From Cubamyces lactineus (taxonomy: Eukaryota; Basidiomycota; Agaricomycetes; Polyporales; Polyporaceae), in NCBI GenBank assembly GCA_022376465.1, contig JACDTU010000005.1, positions 1,228,001 through 1,292,000 of the forward strand: DNA of 64,000 bases, read 5' to 3'. The notes under the pieces were generated by a model, which was not told where the DNA came from, did not search any database, and worked only from the letters and a program-made list of their open reading frames with translations. This document shows, piece after piece, positions 35,446 through 47,943 of the stretch. How positions within the stretch are numbered: the stretch's first letter is position 1; each line of letters opens with the position of its first letter. The position numbers and the translations under genes were made by a program.

Positions 35446-36922
35446 ATGGCTACTGCACCCAACGCGGCAAGTAGCTCTTCTAGGCCTGCAGGTGCTCCGA
35501 AACCTCCCGTCGTAGTCCCTGGTTCTGGCAATAACATCATCGTGAATCCTTGCCAAGTAAGCCGAAGCATCGACCACGCGCGGCGATGACCTTAGCTTCT
35601 GCCTTAGAGAGGAAACCCAATCCTTGAATGCATCCGGAACGTCGGCAAGATGTTCGGGGAGATCGTAGCTGACTACCAGGTAGGGAGGACGACAGGTGTC
35701 TTGTTCTTGAGGTATGAGCACTTTGGGCATTCGAAGGGGCGTCCAGTCTGATGGCATTTTTGTCAAGTCTGCGATATCACAGACTCCACCCAGAGTATAT
35801 CCATCAGCGAATAGAGAAACTGGGACACTCGTATAACCTAAGGGTGCTGCTTCTTATGTGTGATGTGGTTCGTATGCAGACTGTCCGTCTATATACCTGT
35901 TCAAACTGTCTTTGTAGAGCGAGCATCAAGAACCCATACGTGAATTGACCAAGGTATTCCCTATCATACATAGCATCCGCCATACTGTTAACACGTACAT
36001 CTAGATATGTTTGATCAACGAAATCACCGTCATGGTTGCATGGAAGTAAGGTCGTTCTCTCGTGATAGTAGGACGCTCATACTGACACCCTCAACAGTGC
36101 CGAAGAAGCCGGCTACTACCTATCGACCTACAAGCAGTTCGAACATAAACCTCCAGATATGATCAAGGAACGCGTGGATAAGGACTATCACTCTATGCTA
36201 CGGACTGCCCTCACGTCCATCAGTAAAGTGAACAAGACAGATGTGGAGACGCTTAGGACGTCATTTGGAGTATGTCTCCTGTCGATATGTTCCTATAACC
36301 CAGACGGTAATATGGATATGTTTGGCAGAGCTTTGCCGCCATCGCGAAGGCATCTTCCGAGCAACTTCAGAATCTCCCTGGTTTCGGCCAAGTCAAAGCA
36401 AAACGCATACAAGACGCGTTCAACAAGCCTTTCCGCAACAACAGCACCAGTGCGCCACCCGTTAGCACGCAACTCCAACTTCGTGCCAGTCAACAGTCTG
36501 CTAGTAATCTCAGCGTTGACAAAGGCAAACAGCGTGAAGGCGAGCCTGCTAGACGAGCTGCTGCCGAGGACAGTACGAATGAAGACAGTGCCCAGTCGGC
36601 CCAGCTCACGGCCCCAAGTGCGCCGCGACCGCCTCCAGCGCCGCGGCCTCGTGTTCCGCGTGAACCAAGTCCGCTGTGGGATATCGAACTCGACCTGAAC
36701 GACTCGCCAGAGCAGACACCAGAAACCGGTCCACCACCGGTCGGTGGCGCGCTTGTGACGTCTAGGAAGCGTCCGCCCAGCCCGGTATGGGACATCGAAC
36801 TCGATTTGAATGCGAGTGAGACGGAGGACGACGGAAACGAAGGCGAAGATAGAAGAAGTACAAAACGACCTAGAGAGGGGTCAGGAGAGTTTGGGGCGCC
36901 GACCATGTTGACCGGTACATGA
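35446..36922 (+). CDS. DNA repair protein ERCC1/RAD10 (XPF partner)
   Basis: ERCC1 binds XPF/RAD1 to form the structure-specific endonuclease of nucleotide excision and crosslink repair. The start [20 protein letters not shown] is followed by [16 protein letters not shown], an intron, and [34 protein letters not shown] comes next, then after another intron [20 protein letters not shown] and [12 protein letters not shown]. After further introns come [20 protein letters not shown] and [20 protein letters not shown]. The helix-hairpin-helix pair is [18 protein letters not shown] and [19 protein letters not shown]. The last ~150 residues are a proline- and acid-rich tail, with a duplicated [11 protein letters not shown] motif, ending MLTGT (stop at 36920-36922). 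The core is complete; the tail is longer than in animal ERCC1. Confidence 0.92.
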
Positions 36923-37226
36923 TCGGACCAAAGGCCGTGAGTCCAGTCAATGCCAATGTTGCCTGAGACAGAGCTCATTCAATGTACAGTGTCGTGGTAT
37001 GCTATAGTAGTTATTCCACATGATGATCGCGATAGCAATACCACTCTCTCGTTCATAGCTTCACATGCGTCGATGCCTAGGTGGCCGTGGTAGAGACAGA
37101 TAGACTTCTCCCATGAGCGTCCGTCGTACGCGCTACCAACTGACACGCTGTGTAAAAGGAGAATGGGTGCGCCTCCAAATGACCACAAGCATCGCATATT
37201 TGTCTTCTCAGCATATCGCGTCACCT

Positions 37227-38629
37227 ATGTCAGTCCCGCCCGACCTCGTGTCCCATCCCGGCCTTCTCTTGTCGCTCAAGGTGAGCTACGCTGTGCGGTT
37301 TCCTGCCTGTAGAGCATAACTGACTACGGAACCTTGACACAGTATGCCACTGGTTCGCGCCGTCCTTCATCCCCATGTGATATCCGTTTATATTCCGTGT
37401 ATTCTGCGGCAACAGCTAGCTGCCTGGCGTTAGCTGTAAGTGCTCAATACCACACATATCGTGCAACGCCTCCATAATTAGCCAGATTCTGGAATTGACG
37501 GAAACACTCAACGACGAGGTCAGGCCTCGGTATTCAGACCTCACATATCAACTTGCCTGCATGATCATACTGATATTCGCGCACCATAGGTCGCTTTGAT
37601 ATGGCCCTCTGGATTCACGGTCATGAGAGTCATCTACTTCGTGAACCGCTATATACCATTCATTGAGATCGCTCTGACCGTGATCTGTAAGTCTGTCATT
37701 CTTCTATGTGTGTGTATTGTCTAAGCTGATCGCCATTCAGGTTCTTGAGCCTCAGCGTCTCGAGGTAGAGCCGATATGAATCTTAGAGTAATGTTCTGGA
37801 CTCGATGGACGCACGGACTTGTGTTCAGGTTTGTAAGGGCCGGTGGACAACCCTGACAGGTACGCATAACAGATTGCACTGTGCGGTGACGACATACTGA
37901 ATATGTCGGCAGTGCTCTATCTCACAGGCTGTTGTACGTCGGAAGGTGAGCGCCTCGTTAACCTTTGTTCCCATATTGACTTTGGCCAAGCATCCTCTTT
38001 GTATACTCGCCGCCCTTACTATACACTATGTATCGAATACACTATGTATCGAGATGGTGCGTACTGCCATTGCCACTTCGGAGCCTCAACGCAACTTTTC
38101 CATAGGAACCTTCTACATCGTCCTCCTATTGGGCACTGTCGCCGCTCTACTTTGTATCAATCTCGCGCCGGTGCGGTCCACACTTCAGATACTCTATGCT
38201 ACCTGTTGACGATGGAGGTTCAGGAGGAAGTGTCTTCCTTGCTGCAGATGTACGTCACGTTATACGCCGACTCGGTATGCTACTATCTGCTGACCGATCT
38301 ATGGCGGTACAAGCTTCCATCAGCTCGTCTACAGCAATTTGACCTCTCATATCCTGCTCAATCTTCGCGCGGCCGCTGCTAGATCGTCGGACCTCAGTCT
38401 CAGTGACTTCCTCGTAAGTACGCCGATTGCGTTCGAGACGCCGGACATTGCGCTGCAATCTGGATGGGATGACGAACTCAACCCGGATGAGTGGCCGGAG
38501 TCAAGGCCTGAGTTGGACGTACGTACGATGGGCGGCGGGCATGCAGCTTCGCATGTGTCTTGGCCTTCACAGTCTCACGACGATATGGGCGAGGCGGCGA
38601 TGTCACACGTGGATGGAAATCGTTCTTGA
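37227..38629 (+). CDS. DUF6533-type membrane protein, tandem copy A
   Basis: This is the first of three head-to-tail paralogues. Exon 1 is MSVPPDLVSHPGLLLSLK, spliced to YATASCLALA, then ILELTETLNDE and VALIWPSGFTVMRVIYFVNR, YIPFIEIALTV (the DUF6533 block; WPS and FxNRY are shared with B and C). A later exon carries TMYRDG, followed by the helix FYIVLLLGTVAALLCINLAP. The tail is TSHILLNLRAAAARSSDLSL, SDFLVSTPIAFETP, then an acidic stretch ending SHVDGNRS (stop at 38629). Introns sit at the same positions as in copies B and C. Some middle exons could not be placed with certainty, so damage there cannot be excluded. Confidence 0.68.
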
Positions 38630-39305
38630 AGGTCGACGGGTTGAAGAGTTCCAGCGGTACGTGCATGCGCATACGATTGAACATCTACGAATTGATGATT
38701 TGACGCCTGCAGTCTGCAGCACGACGGTCATTCGTCCATTATCTGGAAAACTGCGGATAGTCGTTGCGATGTCTTGTATCTTGTCGCCGACTTTCTGACC
38801 TGCACGAGTTCTACGTATGTTGCGTAATGACTACCTGTTACCCCGGCGCCCTCACATGTCATGCTTCTGGCTGACTTCAATCGTGGGAGTCAGTATGAAG
38901 CGCCAGCCACTAACCTTATCCATATGTCGAAGCGCTTCTCCGAGTCGACTCATTAGCTGCTGCGAGTGATCCAATGCTCTCGGAGACATGTGGCACAGGT
39001 TGTGAGCGCATTTAGGGGTCATATCTTCATCCGTGTCTATTAGCTCGCTGACTAGCAATCTGGCTGAATATATAGGGGAACGATGGGTCAATGATACAAC
39101 TCGGCTTTCAAACCGGCAGGAGGTCGTATGCATGTCCTGACGCGCAGCGCTGGGACGAGCGGAATGACAGCTGCGATGCGCTCGGTCAAACTATGGCCGC
39201 GATTCTCACTACGCCGTCACAAAGCGTCTCCACTTGTCGTTGTTATAAAGCTTGTGTCACGAGGGTGTCCGGTCGCGCTTCTTCGGTGTCGGCTCTGTCT
39301 TAACC

Positions 39306-41062
39306 ATGTCAGACTTAGGCACTCTGCTTAAGGATGCGGCCTCGCACTTGGAGCTTCTGATGTTAGTCAAGGTGCGTGTGATGAGGTGTTCGTATTGAGG
39401 CGACCACCACTGACGGGACGTCGCAGTATGCAAGCGGTTCGTACAATCCATCTGGCGGTATAGAAGCTGTACTGACGGGCAGTATTATCGAATCGCCCCA
39501 GTGGGTTCGCTGACCCTAGTCGTATGTGCTGCACACTATCATGTCTCTTCAATATCCTGACTCCGAGTAGATACTTGACATCGTGGAGACTTTCAGCGAC
39601 GAGGTCAGTCATCGCCTAAGCATACTACTAAGTCTCAGGCCCAACTCCAATCGCTCGTCGTAGGTCATGCTCATGTGGCCATCCAAGTTGACTATAATGA
39701 AGGCCATATACTTCGCCAATCGGTATATGCCGATCGTTGACATCGCATTGGGCGCTGCGAGTAAGCACAGTAGTAGCTGCCACACGGTCACGACTGACTG
39801 TGTGTGCCCTGCAGCATTGCAAACCTATTCCTTAAGGGTAATGCCACCAGTTCCCCTTCCCGTTGTGAGTTACTCGATTCACTCATCCACTGGCGGTAGG
39901 CATGCGCTGGGCTGTGGACCACATTGCTAAGCGAGTTCAATCTTTTTGTACGGCGTGGAAAACATCCTTCTGACCTCGCCCACAGTACTCTACGCACTGG
40001 GATCCGTATTATCTGAAGGTACGTGTGCTGTTAAGTTTCCATCAACCTTCGCTGAGGTGCGACTTCAGTGATCCTCGTAGTACGAACACTGGCCCTCTGG
40101 AACTTCAACAGAGTAGTGCTGGGCTTGTTGACCTTTCTGACTCTCTTGATCGTTGTGAGTGGTTCATCCCGGTTGATGGTCCTCAGATATGTGTCTGAGA
40201 TACCGATAGGTACCTTACATCATCCTCGTGCAAGGGTACCTACGGCATCTGCAATGTACGTGAATTCTCGTACTCACCTCTATCTCTATGTACGACCGAC
40301 TGACGTCTTTCGTACAGATCCTCCCCAAGAAGTCTTAGACATGACCGGATGTGTCGCTAGCATCTCCGATGGAGTCAGCCTATGGTTCTATGCGAGCATA
40401 CTGTTGTCCGAGACGAGTACGTATCCCAGTTCGACGTCGGAATGAAAGGCTCAAGAGTACATTCATATAGCTGTTGTTGTACTCACAGTGATGAAGAGGT
40501 ACACAATGAAAGGTGTGTATTGCCGCTGCTTCTTCTGGGTCACTAGCTGATCTATATGTGTAGTACGAGACCAGTCATTACCGCTCCTGTTCCACACGAT
40601 GTATCGGGATGGTACGTGCGAGCCAATCCTTCTCCGGGCACATATGAACGCCGCACGCCGCAGGTACGGGCTTCTATGCGATTCTGTTAAGTGTATCGAT
40701 CGGCAACATGCTATGTATGACGCTTGCGCCAGTAAGATGGCCCCGCTTTCCCCACCAACCACTGTCACAGCGTGTTGACTGTGCTCGCAGGTCGAAGCGT
40801 CTTCGATGCTACAGCTGTTTGTACCAGAACTGTCATTCCCCGTGATGGTGCTCACGTCTCGCACAGATTCCACCGTGCTGTCCACAGCACCCTGACTTCC
40901 CGCGTCTTGCTCAACCTCCGCGCTGCGGCGGCGAGATCGTCGGGGCTTAGCATGAACGACTTCCACAGAAGCACGCACATCGCCTTCGAGGTTCCCGCCG
41001 TACATTCTACACAGCCGGACATCGCGTTGTCCGATCTTGAATCGGAATCCTCGGAATACTAG
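39306..41062 (+). CDS. DUF6533-type membrane protein, tandem copy B
   Basis: Exon 1 is MSDLGTLLKDAASHLELLML, VK, spliced to YASVGSLTLV, then ILDIVETFSDE and VMLMWPSKLTIMKAIYFANR, YMPIVDIALGAA. Next come ILVVRTLALWNFNRVVLGLL, DPPQEVLDMTGCVASISDGV, SLWFYASILLSET, and the TMYRDG exon with GFYAILLSVSIGNMLCMTLA. The tail is RAVHSTLTSRVLLNLRAAAA, RSSGLSMNDFHRSTHIAFEV, ending DLESESSEY (stop at 41062). The alternating hydrophobic exons predict about seven helices with a cytosolic C-terminus. This is one of the two clearest copies in the triplet. Confidence 0.75.
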
Positions 41063-41792
41063 TCTCTTGCCAAGTGATATACGTACTGCGGCGTGGTGAT
41101 GCACGAATTCGAAGCATACTAGACGAAACTGTGACCAGCAGCGCGGGGCCGGAGCCGCCTCCATGTTTGCCGTGGATTGCATCTTCCTCTCACCTACGGG
41201 CGTGGAGGATCGTTGGTCGTGGGGGACAGAGAGTACGATACGGATACTCTGACCTATGGTGCACATGAGTATCTTGTGCGCTCATTCATACAATGAGGCT
41301 CCACCGGGGCGTCCTCAGCCCGGTGATCCACGTCCAGAACTACCCATTTAAGCTGCGCTAACCCCGCACCATCAGCGTGTTCGTGTGCATAGGTGCTTCT
41401 TCTGCCTTCTGACCGCGTCATCCGCAATCGCCGGCGCCGTGCCCTCCATTGAAGTGAGCCCATCCTCGACTGACTATCATAGGAATATTAACCTCATGCA
41501 GCCTCCTCCAGCTGATGGACGTCGACGAGCTCTACTCACCGATTCACATGATGCAGATCATCTCACGGCTTGGGGCGACACCACTTGCAACGGAAAACGT
41601 CTGAATATCGCGCCTAGAAACAATGAATCACTGCGCGCGCTCCGATATCCTGGCTTCGGCGGCGCACCCGTGTAAAGCATGACCACTTGGCACCATGGCA
41701 GATCTGCCATACAGCGCCTCGCACTCCTGCTCTTATAGCCGATGGATGCCCATCACGAGGGGGCTTCGACTCTGCTACGTCTATGGTAACCT

Positions 41793-43647
41793 ATGCCAGG
41801 CTTGGACATACTGCTGGAGCATGCGCTGTATCACCTAGATTTGCTCGCTTGGGTCAAGGTGGGTCGTATTCGTCTGTCACGGATCCACGGCTCGCTGACT
41901 CGCGTGCGTACTTCTGCCTGTGAACTAGTACACCGGCGGTTCGTGTCGACTCACCGGTGTGCCCAGTGATCATCCTACTAATCTCATCGTGTTCTATCGC
42001 AGTGGTAGCACTGACATGCGTCGTGAGTTGATAGTTTTGCGGGGCCCGACGAAGCTGAGGGCTGCTGTGCTCATCGCGAATCAACCCTGAGCAGGTCCTT
42101 GACGTGGCTGAAACGTTGGGCGAGGAGGTGAGTAGGCATCGTCTTCAATCGTTCCTGTGTTGGCTAACCGTCCACTGCAGGTTGCGCTCGTCTGGCCGTC
42201 ACATATGAGTGCCATGAAGATGATATTCTTCATGAACCGATATATGCCCTTCGTCGACATCTCGCTTGCCGTGTATCGTAAGTCGCCGACATCTTATCAC
42301 GCGTATCCTATCTTGAGCTTTGTCGTGCAGTATTTCTAGGCGTCCGCTCGCCGAAGGTAGGACGAGAGAGCCCACGAGGTTCTCAGCCATCCTCAACGAC
42401 ACTCATTCATCCCGTGGACAGGTGTGCTCCATCCTGTGGCCTATCACAGTAGGTAAGCATGCTCTCCACTGATATGTAGGGATGGTCCACTCAACATTCG
42501 ACAGCCCTCTACCCTCTAGGCTCCATAATATCCGAAGGTAGGCGTCAAAGCCCGACAACCTCCGGACAACCGGACTCAAATAGCGCGTACAGTCATCCTA
42601 ATGGCTCGGACGCTCGCGATATGGAACTTCCATAAGATCGTCTGGGGCCTCATGATCGCCGTCGGAGCCGGAATCGTGGTAAGCCCTCCACTGATTCGCG
42701 CTGTCGCAGTATGAGCTCCATACCCATCGAGCTTGTCTAGATTCCGTTCGTGTCTGTCATACAGCAGTACTTTCGCAATTTGCACTGTCAGTGACTCACC
42801 GGTGATACCCTCTATGCATCATGACGTTCTTTCCTGACTGCCGTCATATACCCAGATCCTCCACGCAGCGTACTAGAGTACACGGGCTGCGTGGCTAGCA
42901 TCTCCGACAGTGTCGGATGGGTGTTCTACGCTAGTATAATCGTATCGGAAACGAGTGCGTCTACTATCTACCGCTCTTGCCATCCGGGATGATCTTACTC
43001 CATGTACGTTAGCTGTCGTCGCACTGACGTTGCTGAAGCTGTATACCATGAAAGGTACAGTATACTATGTTGACGTATAGAGCCCTTCCTGAGCTAAGCA
43101 CTCCCTGCAGGAAGCCGAAGTACGCTTCCTCGTCTGTTCCGCACTATGTATCGCGACGGTCTGTCCTAGCTCTGAACTCCTCCTATCAATGGTACCGGTC
43201 TGCTCACTCGCGTCCTCGATTAGGCACATGCTTCTACTGTGCACTGCTATGCATATCGGTGGCGAATCTGCTATGCATGAGGCTTGCACCGGTAGGGCCC
43301 AGCGTCTTATTGAGTCGCATTGCCGTCGATTTCCTGACGTCTACTTTCCACAGGTCGAGATGTCATCAGCATTGCAGCTGTACGTCGTACCCGCGTCACT
43401 AGAGTCCCCTCGTCCCGTTCAGTGGCACCTGCTGAGATACTCCCGCTCTGTCCACAGACCGCATCGTGCGATCCACAGCACGTTATGCTCGCGGGTGTTG
43501 CTTAATCTGCGCGCAGCTGCCGCGGGCTCGTCGGGCCTCACTCTGGACGAATTCAATAGGACGAGCCATATAGCATTCGACATGCCCAGCGCCGAGTCCG
43601 ACGCTTCGGGAATGACGTTGCTCGACCTCGAGCTCCAGCCGATCTAG
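41793..43647 (+). CDS. DUF6533-type membrane protein, tandem copy C
   Basis: Exon 1 is MPGLDILLEHALYHLDLLAW, VK, spliced to YTGVVALTCV, then VLDVAETLGEE and VALVWPSHMSAMKMIFFMNR, YMPFVDISLAVY. Later exons give VILMARTLAIWNFHKIVWGL, a CVASISDSVGWVFYASIIVS block like that of copy B, the TMYRDG exon, and CFYCALLCISVANLLCMRLA. The tail is RAIHSTLCSRVLLNLRAAAA, GSSGLTLDEFNRTSHIAFDM, ending DLELQPI (stop at 43647). Intron positions match copies A and B, and the shared tail motif shows a common origin by local duplication. Confidence 0.74.
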
Positions 43648-45559
43648 CGCAACAGTTTCGGGCGTAGCCAGAGGCTGTATCAGTAATAAATATACTGTAC
43701 TATAAGCAGTGCTGAGTGCTGCGAAGATGTCGACAACTCTCGCCGAGTCTTCGTCATGGGTGAATAGTTGCTCCCTATCCCAGGGGCCAGCTGCACATGG
43801 AGGGTCACTACTTCTTGTAACAATCAGTCAAGACGTCAGCGATGTCTCCTTTCTCATTAACACACAAAACGCCCGGCTGATAGTGCTCCCGTATGCGCAT
43901 GCCATCACCCTGCGAAGAAGCTTGACGAAAAGACGTGAGCTTAAGGCACGGTTTCTGTATTCGCGCTGTCAACGAATTCCAAAACATCTGACAAGGGGTG
44001 TGTCAGCGTGTCCTCGCGCAGTACCCAAGCTGTATGCTGTAGCCCGCTAAGCCGAGAGAACGATCATGGTGAGCGAATGACGCAGGGTCCGGGTAGATAT
44101 CGTCGATTTCGGAGAACCGCGCTCTAATAGGCGCCAGTACCCGTACCACTCTGAGTCTCAGACCGATCCACCAGCTGCCAAGGGACTCGGTTCCTGCGCT
44201 GTTCGACAATGTCTCAGGTCTTCGCCACCGCACATAAACTTCAAGGCCCAAGGTCCGAACGCCGACGCACGACATCTCGACGGGACCTGACCAGGTTTAG
44301 AGACGTTCCGGATCGCGCTGCCAGGCTGCGTATGCAAGATCTCACTGTGGGTTAGCCAGTGCACCGATGCGGTCATGATAGGGACGCGAGCTTCATGGAT
44401 CGATGGAACTCTCGCATACAGCAGGAGCTCGTGTATCTCGTGCACGCTAACCAACTACTCACTAGTGCTGCAGCAGTCCTAGTACAGTAAGCTTACTAGT
44501 GCATACTTACCGCGCGCAGTGAAATATGCAGATGCAGACACCCACCGTCGTGTCCATCGGCTGCGCCTGTCCCACATCGAACTCACAAGGACCCACAATC
44601 AGCCTAGGCCTCGCAGGGCGGCGACGCCCGATTCGCACGGGTACGCTCGGCTGGCGCAAGTGGCGGGAGCGTGCGCGGTCGTTGTGGCACCCGGGGGAGA
44701 GCGTCGCCGGGGATGTGGAGCCTCGGACGGGGCGGCACATCGACCAGCTAGCCTTTCATATTCGTCGACTGAACGGGGTGTGTCGTTCGTCGCGCGATAC
44801 GCGCCCGTCCTCGCACACGCCGCCGCCACCCCCACCCACCCACCACCGACGGCGCGGTGCTAATGGATGCCCATAAAGCTCATGAGACGGGTCGGCGTCC
44901 GGCCGCATTGCCTGCGTATGGCGCGTAAATGGGCAGGACCGACGTGACACAGGCGGACGCATGTCTTGCGGCGGCGGCGGCGCTGCTTTTTGAACAGTTT
45001 TGAACACGTACATCCGGCTGCTAATCGCATCTGCCCCGTCAGCACATGCGCATGCATATACGCACTAGCCTGGCCCAGCCCAACGCTGAGTAGCCAGCTC
45101 CGGCACCGTCACCAAATCGCCGAAAGGGCGTTGCAGCAGCCGCCGTGCGCACACGACTGAAACTGGTCTCGCCGCCCACAGATCGAGACCAGCGCTGGAC
45201 GCATCGATGATCACAATACGGTGATTGTAGCTTGGGATGGACGCACACACCGTCCGCCCTGTCTGGCGCCGAGAAAACTCGACATCGCGGCAGATCGGGG
45301 ATTCGCAGCCGGTACTGTAGACAGTGTAGTGGCGGGCTGGCATGGAGAAAGAGGCGTCAAGGTCTTGCGGCCGGCTCAGCGGCGCCACGCCGGACCATCT
45401 ATAGTATACACTGGTGAGTAGAATATGGGTTGGGCAACGGCGAATTAGAGTCGCTGTCGTCTGTCCATCCACCTCCGAGCTCGTCTCCGGCTGACCGTCC
45501 ATATACCGGCACACCAACCGGGGAGTCGCACGTCGCCGAGCACGCACCGGGGGGACGGC
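43648..45559. other. Gap of 1.9 kb without a recognised gene
   Basis: Several overlapping frames on both strands at 44519-44876 and 44756-45160 are GC-rich and low in complexity (a CCACC-rich run near 44821-44852; GCGGCGGCGGCGGCG near 44970) and look non-coding. Nothing else was recognised. The left end holds the 3' flank of DUF6533 copy C and the right end the 3' flank of the AIM32-like gene. Confidence 0.45.
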
Positions 45560-46899
45560 CTAAATGAGCGCAAGCTGCTCAGCCTTCTCGAGGCCCATTC
45601 TTCCACGCCAGAACGGGGGACACGGAGGAGGAAGCTTGTGCGGCGACGGCCATGTTCGCGAAGCGTCGAATTCGTCTTGTACCCTGGCGTGCTGCGCGAG
45701 AATTTCGTCTAGGACGTGGGGGACGTCGAAGTCCTGCACCATGCCGAACCTGAGAGCAGCGAATTGGGCGGGAGGGGGTTCGCCTCGGTGGTCAGCTACG
45801 TCATGAATCAAGCACGCGCCCCTTCGAATCTCATACTGCACCCACAGCAAGGATTCGAAGGGCCGCGAGACGAGAGACGAGGAGAACGGGTCCACTCACC
45901 AGTCGCCGTACGGGTACGCGAGCACATTTGCGGCATATCTGCGCATCCAGTGGTTCCAGAGGCGATGAGACGATGAGACGAAGAAGACACACAAGTCAGT
46001 TCAGCCGTTCATGAGAATCAAGAGCAGCGGCGCAAGAGCGCGCTACCGCGCCGTTCGCAAAGTCCGACCACGCACTTGTGACCGCCAACGTGGGCGACTT
46101 CGCCCAGCACGACGTCCTTCTCGCCCATCCCGCGCTTCGCGAGCTCGTCCCGGAGCGCACGCGCGACCGCGCCCCCACCCTCGCCGCACCTGCAGTCGCG
46201 CGCGCCGTGCGTACACACGTACAGATGCAGCCTTCTATCCAGCTCGCGTTCTCCCGCTCCGAGCGCGCGCAACGCCTCCTTCCTGTCTTGCGTCACTGCC
46301 GTCACCGACCCCGGACCAGCCTCGTGCTTCTCAGGATCGCCGCTCGCCACGGAGCCCAGGACGAGCTCGCGCAGCCGCGCGTCCACCTCGTCCAAGGTCT
46401 CCAGCGACACCTCGGGGATCTCGAGCCGTCCGCACCGATGCGCAGCCGAGAACACCGACGCGACGTACCGCTCCCGCCCGAGCCGCCGATCCGCCTCGTC
46501 CTCCCCCAGCCCGGTGTACGCCGGGTGCGCGCGCAGCGCAGGCGACCACGCAAAGTTCACCGTCCCGCCCCACTGGCGCGCGCGCAGCGTGAGCAGGCGC
46601 CAGACGCGCGAGCTCGAGCGCGAGGGGTACGCGCTGGGCGGGTCGTGCGTGTGCAGGAGGACGCACGCGAGGTGGAAGGGGGCCGTGCCCGCGAGCGAGG
46701 ACGGGCCCGGGTCCGACGACGTCGGGGCTGTCGTCCCTGCTGCCGTGGATTCCGAGCGTAAGACGTGTCGCGTCGAGGAGAGGTAGCGTCGGGTGCTGAG
46801 GGCGGTGTTGTGGTAGTGGCAGTCGCGTAACAAGCGGGACCGCGCGCTGGGGCTAGCAGGTGTGAAGCGGAGGAGGTGTGGCACGGCGCGGGCGTGCAT
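45560..46899 (-). CDS. AIM32-like sucrase/ferredoxin-like (thioredoxin-fold [2Fe-2S]) protein, probably mitochondrial
   Basis: The chosen start (46899) gives MHARAVPHLLRFTPASPSAR, an Arg/Ser-rich, acid-free leader like a mitochondrial presequence; the open frame extends further upstream (to 47118) without such features. After a region with CVLLHTHDPPSAYPSRSSSR and WGGTVNFAWSPALR comes the ferredoxin-like core LYVCTHGARDCRCGEGGGAV, and then GEVAHVGGHK. An intron follows, and KYAANVLAYPYGDW. The Cys pair and the HVGGH histidines are the expected iron-sulfur ligands of the AIM32/Suc-Fer family. The last exon gives FDVPHVLDEILAQHARVQDE and ends GLEKAEQLALI (stop at 45560-45562). The exact role of the family is unsettled; a redox or Fe-S function in mitochondria is inferred. 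Confidence 0.83.
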
Positions 46900-47943
46900 G
46901 GCAGATGGGGAGACAAGTCTCAAGTGAAGAGGCAAGACGAGTTTCGGGGAGTGGTATATGAGAAGAAACCAAGCCCTGGCGTCGCGCTGAGCAAGCTCAT
47001 CGTCGTGCAAGGCATCGAGGACGCTGCTGACGTCGCGCACCGGCACATCCACCGTACGTCCGATGTTCGGCCACGTGATCCAAAGGTTACGGGCGGCCAG
47101 CGGAGGGTCACTCGGCACTCCGGCCGGACTTCGAGGGCAAGGCCGCCCAGGCCCGCTGCGCTCCGGGAAAAATTGACTGGAGTGTTTGAGCGGAGTGAGA
47201 CTCGTGGCGCGGGGACGGAGGTCAAAATGGAGGCGAGTTCGATCAGAAGCAAAACGGTGGCAGTTCGGCAGTTACCTGAGTGAGCGGATATGGTAAGAAG
47301 GTACGAGGGAATGGTGGCTGGGCGCGCGCGACCCCCTCCTGCACGCTTCCCCGCGCGGTTTGCAACTATGCCTTTTCCATCCGCCCCTTGTACTTCCGCA
47401 TTCGCGTTCGCTGCTCCGCATGCATGGCGTCCGGCTCGCCGTTGTTCTGACCGACGTCGCGGTTGCCCTCGACGACGGGCAGAAGGGGAACGGGGCTGCC
47501 AGCAAGGAGAGGCTTGGACGCGATCCCGCGAAGCGCGCAATTTAGAGGCGACGGGCATCTCGTTTCGTTTCGTTTCGATCGGGAGGACCAGGCTGAGGAT
47601 GTGATTCTGGCAGGGAGAAAAACTCCCATCGCTTGTGGGATAGCGAACGCGAAGCAGGCGAGATGGCATCATATGTCCCAGGTCCCGCCTGGCAGCGCGG
47701 GCGAGCGGAAAACAAGAGAACGCCCGGGTTTGCCAATCAAAGTTTGTCAGAGGGCTGGAGGGTGGTGCATATATGCGCGAACCTGCACGTCCCCAATGGC
47801 CTATCACTTCCTCCCCTTCTCCTCTTCTATCTCTCTGTAGCCGTCCGTACGCGTCGTCGTACTCCCTACGCTCCCTACCCGTCTCCTCTTCTCTGCCCAA
47901 TAGCTTGCGCGTGCGCACCGTGGATCCGTGACTGCTCTCCGGA
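46900..47943. other. Divergent promoter region between AIM32-like gene and P450
   Basis: GC-rich, with a pyrimidine-rich tract (about 47808-47840, CTTCCTCCCCTTCTCCTCTT and on) and a TATA-like CATATATGCG near 47768, which fit the P450 promoter. A long minus-strand open frame crosses the whole region and the first P450 exon but has no coding character. Confidence 0.5.

Noticed and set aside
36490..36978. Minus-strand frame of 162 codons
   Set aside because: It is antisense to the ERCC1 tail; Ser/Gly-rich composition mirrors the Pro/Glu-rich coding strand.
44519..44876. Overlapping GC-rich frames on both strands
   Set aside because: Low-complexity Pro/His/Arg-rich translations with simple CCACC runs; no start context, splice chain or family.
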